33,370 nt of DNA from Micromonospora sp. KC606 (GCF_004348675.1 NZ_SMKN01000040.1:1-33370); one strand, 5' to 3'; shown: positions 1-9,902, numbered from the stretch's first letter. Program-made: numbers and translations. The notes: generated by a model not told the origin, from the sequence alone.

Positions 1-142
1 GGAACTCCAGGGAATCGTGGTGGACAAGGCGCTCGGCGTCGAGGCGCCCCGGCGGGAGGAGCACCGCCCAGGCGCGCTCACCCCGCCCGGTGCCCCCGCC
101 GCCGTCGGTCGCGCCGCTGGCGCGGTGGTCGGTCGCGGTCAT
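1..142 (-). CDS. Unidentified protein, N-terminal 47 residues only (cut by window start)
   Basis: Reading leftward, an ATG at 142-140 overlaps the TGA of the tag gene in an ATGA arrangement, so this frame looks like the next gene of the same leftward operon. The visible 47 codons give a Gly/Thr/Arg-rich N-terminus followed by an ordered stretch (AWAVLLPPGRLDAERLVHH). The frame stays open to the window edge. I do not recognise the family from this fragment. The start overlap and actinomycete codon use are the evidence for a real gene. No function is proposed. Confidence 0.5.
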   Translation of the reverse strand, partial: MTATDHRASGATDGGGGTGRGERAWAVLLPPGRLDAERLVHHDSLEF

Positions 143-744
143 GCCCCAATCCCATCACGCCCCGCCGCGACGACGACGTGGCAGGCCGCGAGGTGGTCGT
201 CGACCATCCCGGTCGCCTGCATCAGGGCGTAGGCAGTGGTCGGGCCGACGAACCGGAAACCGCGCCGCTTGAGCTCCTTCGCCAACGCGGTGGACTCGGG
301 GGTTAGCGCCGGCACCTGCGCGAACGACTCTGGCCGGCTCACCCGGGCCGGCGGCGAGTACGACCAGAGCAGCGCGGAGAGCCCTTCCGGCAGCGCCATG
401 GCGGCGCGGGCGTTGGCGACCGCCGCCTCGATCTTGGCGCGGTTACGGATGATGCCCGCGTCGGCGAGCAGGCGGGCGACGTCGGCCTCGCCGTAGCCGG
501 CGACCCGCTCGATCCGGAAGTCGTCGAAGGCGCGCCGGAACGCCGGTCGCTTACGCAGGATCGTCAACCACGACAGGCCGGACTGGAACGCCTCCAGCGT
601 CAGCCGCTCGTAGAGCGCGTCGTCGCCGTGCAGCGGCCGACCCCACTCTGTGTCGTGGTAGACAACGTAGTCCGGGGTGCTCGCGCCCCAGGCGCAGCGG
701 GGCAGCCCGTCCGGGCCCGTCACCAGGTCAGTCACGGCGTACAC
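139..744 (-). CDS. tag: DNA-3-methyladenine glycosylase I
   Basis: This enzyme excises 3-methyladenine from alkylated DNA as the first step of base excision repair in the cytoplasm. The 201-residue length suits the Tag family. Recognisable family segments are RCAWG near residue 17, YHDTEWGRPLHGDDALYERL (about 29-48), the helix-hairpin region FQSGLSWLTILRKRPAFRRA, and a C-terminal FRFVGPTTAYALMQATGMVDDH motif containing zinc-binding or base-pocket residues. The start is a GTG with a weak SD; in-frame GTGs at codons 4 and 8 are alternatives. Its stop overlaps the following leftward gene by ATGA. It lies downstream of an SRPBCC gene by about 30 bp, so probably in one operon. In mycobacteria tag also sits near folP2 and a DivIVA-like gene. 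Confidence 0.95.
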   Translation of the reverse strand: MYAVTDLVTGPDGLPRCAWGASTPDYVVYHDTEWGRPLHGDDALYERLTLEAFQSGLSWLTILRKRPAFRRAFDDFRIERVAGYGEADVARLLADAGIIRNRAKIEAAVANARAAMALPEGLSALLWSYSPPARVSRPESFAQVPALTPESTALAKELKRRGFRFVGPTTAYALMQATGMVDDHLAACHVVVAAGRDGIGA

Positions 745-775
745 GGTAGGGCAGGTCCCCGACAGCGGGCCCGGG

Positions 776-1291
776 TCAGGGCAGCCGCCCCTGCTCGACC
801 AGGCGGGCGAACCGCTTCAGGGCCAGGGTCAGGCTGGCCTTGGAACCCGGCCAGAGCAGGGGCCAGGCCAGCCGGCCGGCGGCCCCGCCGGGCAGGTGGA
901 ACCACTCGTGCCAGACCACCTGGGTGCGGTCGCGGGCCAACGGGGTGCAGCGCAGCACGCCCGGCCCGCGCAGCAGCCGGCCGCAGTGCACCACGCCGAC
1001 CTCGTACGGCACGTCGACCCGGACCACCCGCATCTCGTCGCGGAGCACGGCCGGGCCGAGCGCGGTGACCGCCTCGACCAGGCTGCCCTCGCCGCCGTCG
1101 CCCTCGACGACCCGGACGGTGGTCAGCGGGATCCAGTCGGACTGCCGCTCCCAGTCGGTGAGCCCGGCGAAGACGCGGTCGGCGGGGGCGTCGACGATCA
1201 CCGTGGCGGTGAACTCGCCGGCGCCCCGGCGGGCCGCCTCGCGCAACCCGTCCGCGCCAACCCTGCCGCCCGCGCCGTCGGCGCCGCTCAC
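776..1291 (-). CDS. SRPBCC (polyketide cyclase/START-like) family protein
   Basis: The 171-residue protein has the typical SRPBCC opening, FTATVIVDAPADRVFAGLTDWERQSDWIP (about residues 27-55), where a beta strand is followed by a helix and the W-x2-W-P region. The end has the family's C-terminal amphipathic helix (SLTLALKRFARLVEQGRL). This fold makes a deep hydrophobic ligand cavity; the ligand cannot be told from sequence. Its GTG start overlaps the stop of the DivIVA-like gene as GTGA, which indicates translational coupling. The residues before about 25 are Gly/Ala/Arg-rich and probably disordered. The family call is firm; the biological role is unknown. Confidence 0.85.
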   Translation of the reverse strand: MSGADGAGGRVGADGLREAARRGAGEFTATVIVDAPADRVFAGLTDWERQSDWIPLTTVRVVEGDGGEGSLVEAVTALGPAVLRDEMRVVRVDVPYEVGVVHCGRLLRGPGVLRCTPLARDRTQVVWHEWFHLPGGAAGRLAWPLLWPGSKASLTLALKRFARLVEQGRLP

Positions 1292-1851
1292 GCGGGCTCC
1301 GAGCGGACCTTGACAGTGTCGGACGGGTCACCGTCGGCCATGGTGGGAGCGTCGGTCGGGCCGATGGTGCCGGCGCCGGCGGCGCGCAGGGCGGGCGTGC
1401 CGCCGAGGGGAGCCGGCGCGTCGGCGTCCGGTGTCTCCCCGGCGGCCTCCCGGTCCGGTGTGCCGGCTGTCGCCGCGGCGGCCGGCGCGGCCCGGGCGGC
1501 CTCCTCGCGGGCCCGGCGCAGCTCGTCGGCGTCGGCGGTGCGCCCCTCGCGCAGGGCGGCGACCTCGGCCTCCAGCACGCCGATCAGCTCGGACTTGTAG
1601 CCGATGTCGTAGGCGGCGCGGCGCATCGCCTGGTCGACCTGGGCCATCCGGTAGCCGCGCAGCGCGGTGTCGAAGCGGACCTCGCCGACGTCGGACTCAC
1701 GCAGCGGCCGGCCCGCCGGCAGCGGCACGGCCTCGCCGTCGGGCTCGGCCGGCACCAGGCCGGGGTCCCGCCCGGAGACCAGCACCGTCACCCCGAAAAC
1801 CACCGCCGCCACGGTCAACGCGACGACCAGTACGAGCAGAACTCGACCCAT
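1288..1851 (-). CDS. DivIVA-domain membrane protein
   Basis: I chose the ATG at 1851 because the protein then begins MGRVLLVLVVALTVAAVVFG, a clean N-terminal membrane segment; an upstream in-frame ATG at 1893 would add 14 residues with no character. Residues about 50-85 contain the short DivIVA-type repeat, with a V-RFDTALRGYRMAQVD core, followed by a coiled-coil region (KSELIGVLEAEVAALREG). The tail is Ala/Pro-rich and low complexity. Single-pass DivIVA-motif proteins of this size occur next to folP2 and tag in actinobacteria (Rv1209-like) and are thought to act at the cell envelope or pole. Function is inferred from domain and context only. It is the first gene of the leftward operon and faces folP2. 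Confidence 0.85.
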   Translation of the reverse strand: MGRVLLVLVVALTVAAVVFGVTVLVSGRDPGLVPAEPDGEAVPLPAGRPLRESDVGEVRFDTALRGYRMAQVDQAMRRAAYDIGYKSELIGVLEAEVAALREGRTADADELRRAREEAARAAPAAAATAGTPDREAAGETPDADAPAPLGGTPALRAAGAGTIGPTDAPTMADGDPSDTVKVRSEPA

Positions 1852-2006
1852 GCACAGATCGTGGCACGTCGACCCGCTGTCGAGCGACCCCAACCACGCC
1901 GTCGCCGCCGATCCGCCGCCCGACGCCCGCCCCGCCAGCGCGCCGCGCCACCGGATAGCGTCGTCAGCGGTCGGGGTGGTCCGGCCGGGTACGGGCGGGA
2001 GGCGGG

Positions 2007-2876
2007 ATGGCCGGGACGCTGCGGCTGGGTGGGCGGACCTTCGCCCCGGGCGAGCTGGTGGTGATGGCGATCGTCAACCGGACGCCGGACTCGTTCTTCG
2101 ACCGGGGCGCCACCTTCGCGCAGGACAGCGCGTTGCGCGCGGTGGAGCGGGCGGTGGCCGAGGGTGCCGAGATCATCGACATCGGCGGGGTGAAGGCCGG
2201 GCCGGGCGACGAGGTCGACGTGGCCGAGGAGATCCGGCGGACGGTGGACACCATCACCGCCGTCCGGGCCGCCTTCCCCGAGGTGGTCATCTCGATCGAC
2301 ACCTGGCGGGCCGAGGTCGCGGTGGAGGCGGTGGCCGTCGGCGCGGACCTGCTCAACGACACCTGGTCGGGGGCCGATCCGGCGCTGGCCCAGGTGGCCG
2401 CGGAGACCGGCGTGGGGCTGGTCTGCTCGCACGCCGGCGGCCTCGCCCCACGGACCCGGCCGCACCGGGCGGCCTTCGACGACGTGGTCGCCGACGTGGT
2501 GGCGACGGTGACCGGGCTCGCCGAGCGCGCGGTGGCCCTGGGGGTTCGCCGCGACGGCGTCCTCATCGACCCGGCGCACGACTTCGGCAAGAACACCCGG
2601 CACTCGCTGGAGATCACCCGGCGGCTCGGCGAACTCGCCGGCACCGGCTGGCCGCTGATGGTGGCGCTGTCGAACAAGGACTTCGTCGGCGAGACGCTGG
2701 ACCTGCCGGTGCCGGAGCGGCTGGAGGGCACGCTCGCCGCCACCGCCGTCTCGGCCTGGCTGGGCGCGCGGGTCTTCCGCGCCCACCAGGTGCGTCCGAC
2801 CCGCCGGGTGCTGGACATGGTGGCGGCCATTCGGGGCGACCGCCCGCCGATGCTCACCCGTCGCGGCCTGGCCTGA
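2007..2876 (+). CDS. folP2: Dihydropteroate synthase-like protein, FolP2 type
   Basis: A 289-residue TIM-barrel protein of the pterin-binding (DHPS) family. Recognisable segments are VMAIVNRTPDSFFDRG (about 19-34), EIIDIGGVKAGPG (about 59-71), ISIDTWRAEVA and LLNDTW, FGKNTRHSLEITRRLG, and the C-terminal RAHQVRPTRRVLDM. Classical FolP has DIGGESTRPG at the second motif; here it is DIGGVKAGPG, the pattern of the FolP2 paralogues. FolP2 of Mycobacterium tuberculosis and M. leprae is known to lack detectable DHPS activity, so annotation as a folate enzyme should be cautious. The gene diverges from the DivIVA operon and its end is only 6 bp from the end of convergent nuoA. Confidence 0.9.
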   Translation: MAGTLRLGGRTFAPGELVVMAIVNRTPDSFFDRGATFAQDSALRAVERAVAEGAEIIDIGGVKAGPGDEVDVAEEIRRTVDTITAVRAAFPEVVISIDTWRAEVAVEAVAVGADLLNDTWSGADPALAQVAAETGVGLVCSHAGGLAPRTRPHRAAFDDVVADVVATVTGLAERAVALGVRRDGVLIDPAHDFGKNTRHSLEITRRLGELAGTGWPLMVALSNKDFVGETLDLPVPERLEGTLAATAVSAWLGARVFRAHQVRPTRRVLDMVAAIRGDRPPMLTRRGLA

Positions 2877-2882
2877 CCGGGC

Positions 2883-3260
2883 TCAGCTCCAGCGGAGGAT
2901 GTTCTTCCGCCAGGCGTAGAGGATGCCGAGGGCGACCACGGCCACGAAGACGCCCATCTCGACGACGGTGACCAGACCGAAGCCGGGGCGGTCGAAGACC
3001 AACGCCCACGGGAACAGGAACACCGCCTCCACGGCGAAGAGCACGTAGAGGTAGGCGTACACGTAGTAGCGGATCTGCATCTGTGCCCAGTCCCCGCCGA
3101 CCGGGTCGATGCCGCACTCGTAGCTGGCTCGCTTGCCCCAGGGGTCGGCCGGACGGCCGGGACGTAACATCCGGTTGGCCGAGAACGCCGTAACGAAGAA
3201 GAGGACGCTGGCAAGCAGCAGGAGCCCGAGCGTCGCGTACGAGCCCAGGTAACCGGTCAC
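2883..3260 (-). CDS. nuoA: NADH-quinone oxidoreductase subunit A (solitary)
   Basis: The 125-residue protein is a full-length NuoA, a small membrane subunit of respiratory complex I at the junction of the membrane and peripheral arms. It shows three hydrophobic segments (about residues 10-30, 66-88, 96-118), the conserved YECGIDPVG loop with its cysteine, and the QMQIRYYVYAYLYVLFAVEA segment typical of the family. nuoA normally opens a nuo operon of 13-14 genes, but here it stands alone, flanked by convergent folP2 and a divergent surface-protein gene. The korAB genes lie about 2 kb to the right. In Streptomyces a second, incomplete nuo cluster lies near korAB, so this may be a reduced version of that arrangement. 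Confidence 0.93.
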   Translation of the reverse strand: MTGYLGSYATLGLLLLASVLFFVTAFSANRMLRPGRPADPWGKRASYECGIDPVGGDWAQMQIRYYVYAYLYVLFAVEAVFLFPWALVFDRPGFGLVTVVEMGVFVAVVALGILYAWRKNILRWS

Positions 3261-3405
3261 GGTAGGTCAGCCTACCGGGCGACGTCCCACTCCGGCCGGT
3301 TCGGGAGTCGTACCGAACATGTTACGGATTTGTTTCTCTGCGGGACTAGTGCTCTCGGACAACTACCACGAATATGGGAATTCCACCCAGCGTCACGGAG
3401 GACAG

Positions 3406-4812
3406 ATGCCCCGCGTGGACGTACGCCCCGCCCTGCGGGGACTCGCCCGGCGTACCTCTTCGCTGGTCGCCGCATCGCTCGCGGCCGGACTGGCGGTGGG
3501 GCTGGCGGCGGCCCCGAACCTGGCCGTGGCGGCGCCGACGGCCGCCCGGCCCACCGTCGTGGCCCCCGACGCGGCGCTGCCCGGCCGCAAGCCGGCCAAG
3601 GACACCAGCACGCCTCCGGTGAAGCCGACGGCCACCAGGCCGGTACCGACCTCCGCACCACCCACCCTGCCACCGGACCCGACGACCCCGGCGCCGGACC
3701 CGACCACGACCGCGCCGACCACCACCTCGCCGGGCAGACCAACGCCGACCAGCACCGCGCCGACCCCGTCGCGGGGCGGCACGGCGAGATCGGCTCCGCC
3801 GGCCGCGCACCGGCCGGGCGCGCCGGCCGGGCTCGGCGTCCGGATCACCACCCGGGACATCTCGCTCGACCCCGCCTACTGGAACGCGGAGAGCACGGTG
3901 ACCGAACTGCGGGCCACCGTCGAGAACACTGGGACGGTGACCCAGCAGGTCCGGCTGGACTACACCCTGCCCGCCGGGATGTCCGACGCCGGGACGCCGG
4001 GCTGCGAGGCCGCCGGCGGCGGCAGTTGGCGCTGCGGCGAGTGGACCACGACGCCCGGCGACCCGTTCACCAGCGTGATCAAGATACGCGTCGACGGTGA
4101 CGCCTGGCGGCGCATGCCGCTGAACGGCGTCGTACGGGTCACCGCCACCGCTGCCGGGACAACCGGCGTCGCCGAGGACAACGAGGGCTTCGCGGTGCTC
4201 TTCCCGCCCGGGCCGCCGGTGCCCGGGATCCTGCTCGAGGCCGACGAGGTGGCCTTCGACATCAGCGGTGGCGAGACGGAGCTGGCTGTCCGGCTGGGCA
4301 ACACCGGCCAGGTGGACGCCGCCGGTCGGGTGGAGGTGGTCCTGCCGGCCGGGGTGAGTGTGCCGAGCCCGCCGGCCGGCTGCACGGCGGCCTCGCTGTC
4401 GCGTACCCGCTGCGACGTCGGGCTGCTGCCCGCCGGCCGGACGGCGACCCTGCGCCTGCCGGTGGTGGCCACCGCGGACGCCCAGCGGGAGGCGCCGCTG
4501 GCCGGGGCGCTGATCGGGGTACTGGACCCACGCAGCGGCCGGACCCGTGAGATCCGGACGAGCTTCAAGATCACTGCAGCGGCGGCGCTCGCCACCCCGG
4601 TGGCCACCCCCACGCCGACCGGCTCGCAGGGCGTGCTCGCCGCGGCCGGGGGCGGTACGACCGGCGGCGGGTCGGTGCAGCGCGTCGCGGTCGCCCTGAT
4701 CGCGATCTCCGTGCTGCTGGTGGTCGTGGCGCTCGCGTGGGCCACCACCTCCCTGCGGCGGCGGATGGACGAACCGGCGCCGGGGCCGGCGGGGAGCCCG
4801 GCGGTTGACTGA
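3406..4812 (+). CDS. Secreted, C-terminally membrane-anchored surface protein with Thr/Pro-rich linker
   Basis: The ATG at 3406 is preceded by GGAGGACAG and gives a protein of 468 residues. Residues 1-42 form a signal peptide (basic start, hydrophobic LVAASLAAGLAVGLAAA, cleavage likely after NLAVAA). Residues about 45-140 are a Pro/Thr/Ser-rich linker. Two beta-sandwich-like repeats follow (about 140-270 and 275-400), each opening with a phrase on additive terms (STVTELRATVENTGTVTQQV; ETELAVRLGNTGQVDAAG) typical of CARDB/DUF11-type adhesion modules; paired cysteines occur in GCEAAGGGSWRCG and GCTAASLSRTRC. The C-terminus has a single TM helix (VAVALIAISVLLVVVALAWA) then RRR and a short acidic tail. 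It is probably an envelope-exposed structural protein. The exact family is not recognised. Confidence 0.85.
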   Translation: MPRVDVRPALRGLARRTSSLVAASLAAGLAVGLAAAPNLAVAAPTAARPTVVAPDAALPGRKPAKDTSTPPVKPTATRPVPTSAPPTLPPDPTTPAPDPTTTAPTTTSPGRPTPTSTAPTPSRGGTARSAPPAAHRPGAPAGLGVRITTRDISLDPAYWNAESTVTELRATVENTGTVTQQVRLDYTLPAGMSDAGTPGCEAAGGGSWRCGEWTTTPGDPFTSVIKIRVDGDAWRRMPLNGVVRVTATAAGTTGVAEDNEGFAVLFPPGPPVPGILLEADEVAFDISGGETELAVRLGNTGQVDAAGRVEVVLPAGVSVPSPPAGCTAASLSRTRCDVGLLPAGRTATLRLPVVATADAQREAPLAGALIGVLDPRSGRTREIRTSFKITAAAALATPVATPTPTGSQGVLAAAGGGTTGGGSVQRVAVALIAISVLLVVVALAWATTSLRRRMDEPAPGPAGSPAVD

Positions 4813-4818
4813 CCGGAG

Positions 4819-4841
4819 CGGGCGGTAAGGGCCGCCGCCCG
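4819..4841 (+). terminator. Hairpin after the surface-protein gene
   Basis: CGGGCGG (4819-4825) pairs with CCGCCCG (4835-4841) seven bases after the stop codon of the surface-protein gene. There is no T-run, as is common for actinomycete terminators. The rest of the gap up to korA (4842-5030) shows no gene and no clear promoter hexamers. Confidence 0.45.
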
Positions 4842-5030
4842 GTGATCTGGATTACGGCGGCCACCCCAAAGCGGGGCAAACCCCGACATAAACCCGCTAC
4901 ATCCGTTCCCAGTCGTCGGACCTCCACCAAGGATGACCTAACGACTCGACGTAGGCTCTGGGGTGAGAAACGACAGCGGGCCGGACCAGCCACGGGGTGA
5001 TTCGGCGCAGCGGCGCGTCAAGGAGGTCAC

Positions 5031-5108
5031 GTGGCCGGGCAAGGCGAGGTCACCACAATGTTCAGCCGCCCGCGTGACGGGGCTGAGCGAAGCGAGGTGC
5101 AGGCGTGA
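5031..5108 (+). CDS. Possible 25-residue leader ORF coupled to korA
   Basis: A GTG at 5031 follows AAGGAGG (5020-5026) with a short spacer. The frame runs 25 codons and its TGA overlaps the GTG start of korA as GTGA. A good SD and a coupling overlap are suggestive, whereas korA itself has no strong SD of its own nearby. The peptide is Arg/Glu-rich and has no recognisable motif. It may be a translated leader that carries ribosomes into korA, or chance. Confidence 0.3.
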   Translation: MAGQGEVTTMFSRPRDGAERSEVQA

Positions 5109-6944
5109 CCAAGCAGATCCGTCAACTGGACCGGGTGGTCATCCGGTTCGCCGGCGACTCCGGCGACGGCATGCAGTTGACCGGCGACCGGTTCACCTCG
5201 GAGACAGCGCAGTTGGGCAACGACATCTCCACGTTGCCCAACTTCCCGGCCGAGATCCGGGCGCCCGCCGGCACGCTGCCGGGCGTGTCGAGCTTCCAGG
5301 TGCACTTCGCCGACTACGACATCCTCACCCCCGGCGACGCCCCGAACGTCCTGGTGGCGATGAATCCGGCGGCGCTCAAGGCCAACCTCGCCGACCTGCC
5401 GCGCGGGGCCGACATCATCGTCAACACCGACGAGTTCACCCGGCGCAACCTGGCCAAGGTGGGCTACACGACCAACCCGCTGGACGACGACACCCTCGCC
5501 GGTTACGTCGTGCACCCGGTCGCGCTGACCTCGATGACGGTCGGCGCGCTGGCCGAGCACGCGGTGTCCAAGAAGGACGCCGAGCGGGCCAAGAACATGT
5601 TCGCCCTCGGCCTGCTCTCCTGGATGTACTCCCGGCCGTACGGGTCGACGCTGCGGTTCCTGGAGCGCAAGTTCGCCGCCCGACCGGAACTTGTCGCGGC
5701 GAACGTGGCCGCCTTCCGGGCCGGCTGGAACTTCGGCGAGACCACCGACTCGTTCTCGGTGCGGTACGAGGTGAAGCCGGCGAAGATGCTGCCGGGCACC
5801 TACCGCAACATCACCGGCAACGCGGCGCTCTCCCTCGGTCTGGTGGCCGCCGGGGTCCGCTCCGGCCTGCCGGTCTTCCTCGGGGCGTACCCGATCACCC
5901 CGGCCTCGGACATCCTGCACGAGCTGAGCAAGCACAAGCGGTTCGGCGTGGTCACCATGCAGGCCGAGGACGAGATCGCAGCGGTCGGCGCGGCGCTGGG
6001 CGCCTCCTACGGCGGCTCGCTCGGCGTCACCACCACCAGCGGCCCCGGCGTGGCGCTGAAGAGCGAGACCATCTCGCTGGCCGTCGCACTGGAGCTGCCG
6101 CTGGTCATCGTCGACGTCCAGCGGGCCGGGCCGTCCACCGGCATGCCCACCAAGACCGAGCAGGCCGACCTCAACATGGCGCTGCACGGCCGGCACGGCG
6201 AGGCGCCGGTCGCCGTGATCGCCCCGAAGTCGCCGGCTGACTGCTTCCACGCGGCGCTGGAGGCCGCCCGGATCGCGCTGACCTACCGCACCCCGGTGAT
6301 CCTGCTGTCGGACAACTACGTCGCCAACGGTTCCGAGCCGTGGCTGCTGCCCGACGTCGAGTCCCTGCCCGACCTGCGGGTGGAGTTCGCCACCGCGCCC
6401 AACGGCGAGGACGGCAGCACCTTCCTGCCGTACCTGCGGGACCCGGAGACCCTGGCCCGGCCGTGGGCCGTCCCCGGCACGCCGGGGCTGGAGCACCGGA
6501 TCGGCGGCCTGGAGAAGGCCGACAAGACCGGCGACATCTCGTACGACCCGGCGAACCACGACTTCATGGTGCGCACGCGCGCCGCCCGGATCGAGACGAT
6601 CCCGGTGCCGGACGTCGAGGTGGAGGACCCGGACGGCGACGCCCGGGTGCTGGTGCTCGGCTGGGGCTCGACGTACGGCCCGATCGGCGCGGCCTGCCGG
6701 GGCCTGCGCCAGCGTGGGCTCTCCGTGGCCCAGGCGCACCTGCGGCACCTGGCTCCGATGCCGGCCAACCTCGGCGAGGTGCTGCGCTCCTACGACCGGG
6801 TGGTCATCCCCGAGATGAACCTCGGCCAGCTCGCCCACGTGGTCCGGGCCAAGTACCTGGTCGACGCGATCGGCTACAACCAGGTCCGCGGCCTGCCGTT
6901 CACCGCCGCCGAGCTGGAGACGATGCTGGAAGAGGTCCTGAAGA

Positions 6945-6952
<8 letters not shown>
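5105..6952 (+). CDS. korA: 2-oxoglutarate:ferredoxin oxidoreductase, alpha (fused gamma-alpha) subunit
   Basis: KorAB oxidises 2-oxoglutarate with CoA to succinyl-CoA and CO2 and reduces ferredoxin, a CoA-dependent alternative to the NAD-linked 2-oxoglutarate dehydrogenase of the TCA cycle. The 615-residue protein has an N-terminal gamma domain (about 1-200; FAGDSGDGMQLTGDRF, NFPAEIRAPAGTLPGVSSFQ), then the alpha pyrimidine-binding domain (GAYPITPASDILHEL, QAEDEIAAVGAALGASYGG, TTTSGPGVALKSE, QRAGPSTGMPTKTEQADL), and a C-terminal transketolase-C-like domain (about 500-615). The start is GTG. Its stop lies 8 bp inside korB. This oxygen-tolerant two-subunit form is common in aerobic actinobacteria. 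Confidence 0.96.
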
Positions 6953-7979
<1,027 letters not shown>

Positions 7980-7994
7980 TCAGCTGACCGCGAC

Positions 7995-8039
7995 CGACGA
8001 CGGCGGCCGTCCCCACACCGGGGGTGGCCGCCGTCGTCG
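7995..8039. terminator. Bidirectional stem-loop between korB and the K+ channel gene
   Basis: A perfect 14-bp inverted repeat (7995-8008 with 8026-8039) has a 17-base loop that can itself pair further (CCCCA with the G-run). It lies between the convergent ends of korB and the leftward channel gene and could serve both. Confidence 0.75.
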
Positions 8040-8098
8040 CGATGTCAGGGGGTGGAGGTGCTGGCCGCCGCGATGTCAGGGGGTGGAGGTGCTGGCCG
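8040..8098. repeat. 31-bp tandem duplication of the 3' end of the channel gene
   Basis: A 28-base sequence at 8040-8067 is repeated exactly at 8071-8098, a period of 31 bp. The right copy contains the last codons and TGA of the leftward channel gene; the left copy lies just beyond the stop, between it and the terminator. Since the period is not a multiple of three and lies outside the frame, the protein is unaffected. Confidence 0.9.
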
Positions 8099-9092
8099 TC
8101 GGACGGTCGTCGCGGACGTGCACCAGCATGTCGCCGGTCTCGATGACCGCGCCGGCCTTGTCGGCCAGGGTCACCACCTTGCCCCGGCGGACCAGCGCGA
8201 TCACCAGCGACTCCAGCTCCCGTGGCGACTTGCCCACCTCGTGCCGCTCGGCCGAGCGCATCGCCAGCGCCATGCCCTGGCCGGGGGTGAGCAGATCCTC
8301 CACCACGTCGATCAGCGGTGGCGCCGAGGTGGACAGGCCCAGCAGCCGGCCGGCGGTGGCCGAGGAGACGATCACGTGGTGGGCGCCGCTCTGCCGCAGC
8401 AGCGGGGCGTTCTCCGCCTCCCGGACGGCGGCGATGATGCGGACCTGGCCGGCGGTGAGCTGCCGGGCGGTGAGCGCCACCAGCACCGAGGCGTCGTCAC
8501 TGTCAGTCGCGATGATCACCGCCTTGGCGTTGCGGACGTGCGCCTCCTCCAGCACCGACGAGCGGGTGGCGGACCCCTCTATCGCGACCAGCCCGGCCGA
8601 GGTGGCCTGCCGCAGTGCGGCGCCACTGCGCTCCACCACCACGATGCGGGACTTGTCCAGCCCGTTCTCCAGCAGCGCGGAGACCGCGCTGCGGCCCTTG
8701 GTGCCGTAGCCGCAGATGATGACGTGGTCCTTCACGGTCCTCCTCCACCGACCCAGACGACGGCCGGTCCGGTACTGCTCGGTCAGGACTTCCAGGGTGG
8801 TGCCGACCAGGATGATCAGGAAGAGCACCCGGGCCGGGGTGATGAACACCACGTTGACCAGCCGAGCCTCCTGGGAGGCCGGGACGATGTCGCCGTACCC
8901 GGTGGTGGAGAGCGACACCACCGCGTAGTAGAAGCAGTCGAGCAGGGTGAGGCCGTCCTCGTTGGCGTCGCGGTAGCCGTCCCGTTCGAGGTAGACCACG
9001 GCGACGACGGCGCACACCAACCCGACGGCTGCGGCCACCCGGAGGCTGAGCGCGCTGAGCGGCCCCCGCCGCTGCGCCGGGAAATGGATCAC
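8076..9092 (-). CDS. Two-TM potassium channel with RCK (TrkA-N/TrkA-C) domain
   Basis: With the GTG at 9092 the protein has 338 residues. TM1 lies at about 18-35, the pore helix and selectivity filter STTGYGD at 62-68, and TM2 at about 75-100 (VVFITPARVLFLIILVGTTLEVL). A Rossmann RCK domain starts at DHVIICGYGTKGRSAV, with the acidic end of strand 2 in VVVERS and IIATDSDD. The C-terminal TrkA-C domain ends near LVHVRDD. This is the architecture of ligand-gated K+ channels such as MthK and Kch. A longer frame extends to 9245, but the added residues are Pro/Arg-rich and not channel-like, so I reject that start. A PopR/ClgR-type regulator diverges from it. Confidence 0.9.
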   Translation of the reverse strand: MIHFPAQRRGPLSALSLRVAAAVGLVCAVVAVVYLERDGYRDANEDGLTLLDCFYYAVVSLSTTGYGDIVPASQEARLVNVVFITPARVLFLIILVGTTLEVLTEQYRTGRRLGRWRRTVKDHVIICGYGTKGRSAVSALLENGLDKSRIVVVERSGAALRQATSAGLVAIEGSATRSSVLEEAHVRNAKAVIIATDSDDASVLVALTARQLTAGQVRIIAAVREAENAPLLRQSGAHHVIVSSATAGRLLGLSTSAPPLIDVVEDLLTPGQGMALAMRSAERHEVGKSPRELESLVIALVRRGKVVTLADKAGAVIETGDMLVHVRDDRPTASTSTP

Positions 9093-9243
9093 CGCTGGAC
9101 CTGTCCCGACCTCGCCGTCGCCTGCACGAGCACAACATAGCGGTTGATGGCGCCCCCGCACGCCGGGGTGTCGACCGGGGGCGGCCGGCCGGGCCGGCGG
9201 CGGGCATGATGGTGGGTGTCCGGGACGCCCACGAGGAGGCCCC

Positions 9244-9891
9244 ATGTCGTTGCTACGGCGGGTGATCGGCGGCGTGCTCCGCCGGGTGCGCCAGCGTCAG
9301 GGCCGTACGCTGCGCGAGGTGGCCGAGGCTGCCGGGGTCTCGCTGCCCTACCTGTCCGAGGTGGAGCGCGGGCGCAAGGAGGCCTCCTCCGAGGTGCTCG
9401 CCGCGATCTGCCGCGCCCTCGGGATCAGCCTGTCGGACCTGCTGGAGGAGGCCCGCGACGACCTGCGCCGGGTCGAGCGGCGGGTGCCGGCCGAGCCCCG
9501 GGCGGCGCTGGCCCGGCTGGACCGTGCACCGGCCGCCCGCGAGGATGCCGGCCCGCGCCTGCGGATCGGTTTCCACGCCGGCACCCCCACTCCCGAGCCG
9601 CGCGCCGCCATGCCCGTCACCGGGTCCGCACCGGTGGCGGCCGGGCGGCTGCTCCGGCTGGGCGGGCCGGCATCGACGGCCGGCGGCCGGCTGTTGCACG
9701 TCGGCGGGGCGGACGCCGGGGCCCTGCCGCCGGTGGGCCCGACCGCTCCGTGCCCGGATGCGCCGCTCGGCGGGGCGGAGCTGCGGGTCCGGCTGCTCGC
9801 GCCCGCCGGGCGCTCCGGTCCGCGTACTCCCAGGATGCTGGCCCGGCGACGGACCCGCGCGGGCCGGCGGCGGCTGCTGACCGCCCGGTAG
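9244..9891 (+). CDS. XRE-family regulator of Clp protease genes (PopR/ClgR type)
   Basis: Residues 1-75 form a Cro/C1-type HTH very close to the ClgR/PopR group (RTLREVAEAAGVSLPYLSEV, then ERGRKEASSEVLAAICRALG). These regulators activate clp genes in Streptomyces, mycobacteria and corynebacteria and are themselves degraded by Clp protease. The remaining 140 residues are Ala/Pro/Arg-rich, without a known domain, and end in LLTAR. The gene lies directly upstream of clpP in the same direction, and the gap between them holds two PopR-like operators, so I favour a PopR-like role. The ATG at 9244 is preceded by GAGGAGG. Confidence 0.85.
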   Translation: MSLLRRVIGGVLRRVRQRQGRTLREVAEAAGVSLPYLSEVERGRKEASSEVLAAICRALGISLSDLLEEARDDLRRVERRVPAEPRAALARLDRAPAAREDAGPRLRIGFHAGTPTPEPRAAMPVTGSAPVAAGRLLRLGGPASTAGGRLLHVGGADAGALPPVGPTAPCPDAPLGGAELRVRLLAPAGRSGPRTPRMLARRRTRAGRRRLLTAR

Positions 9892-9902
9892 GCCCCGGGC
9901 GG

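Noticed and set aside
1667..2971. 434-codon rightward frame over folP2
   Set aside because: Gly/Arg-rich shadow of folP2 in another phase; no motif.
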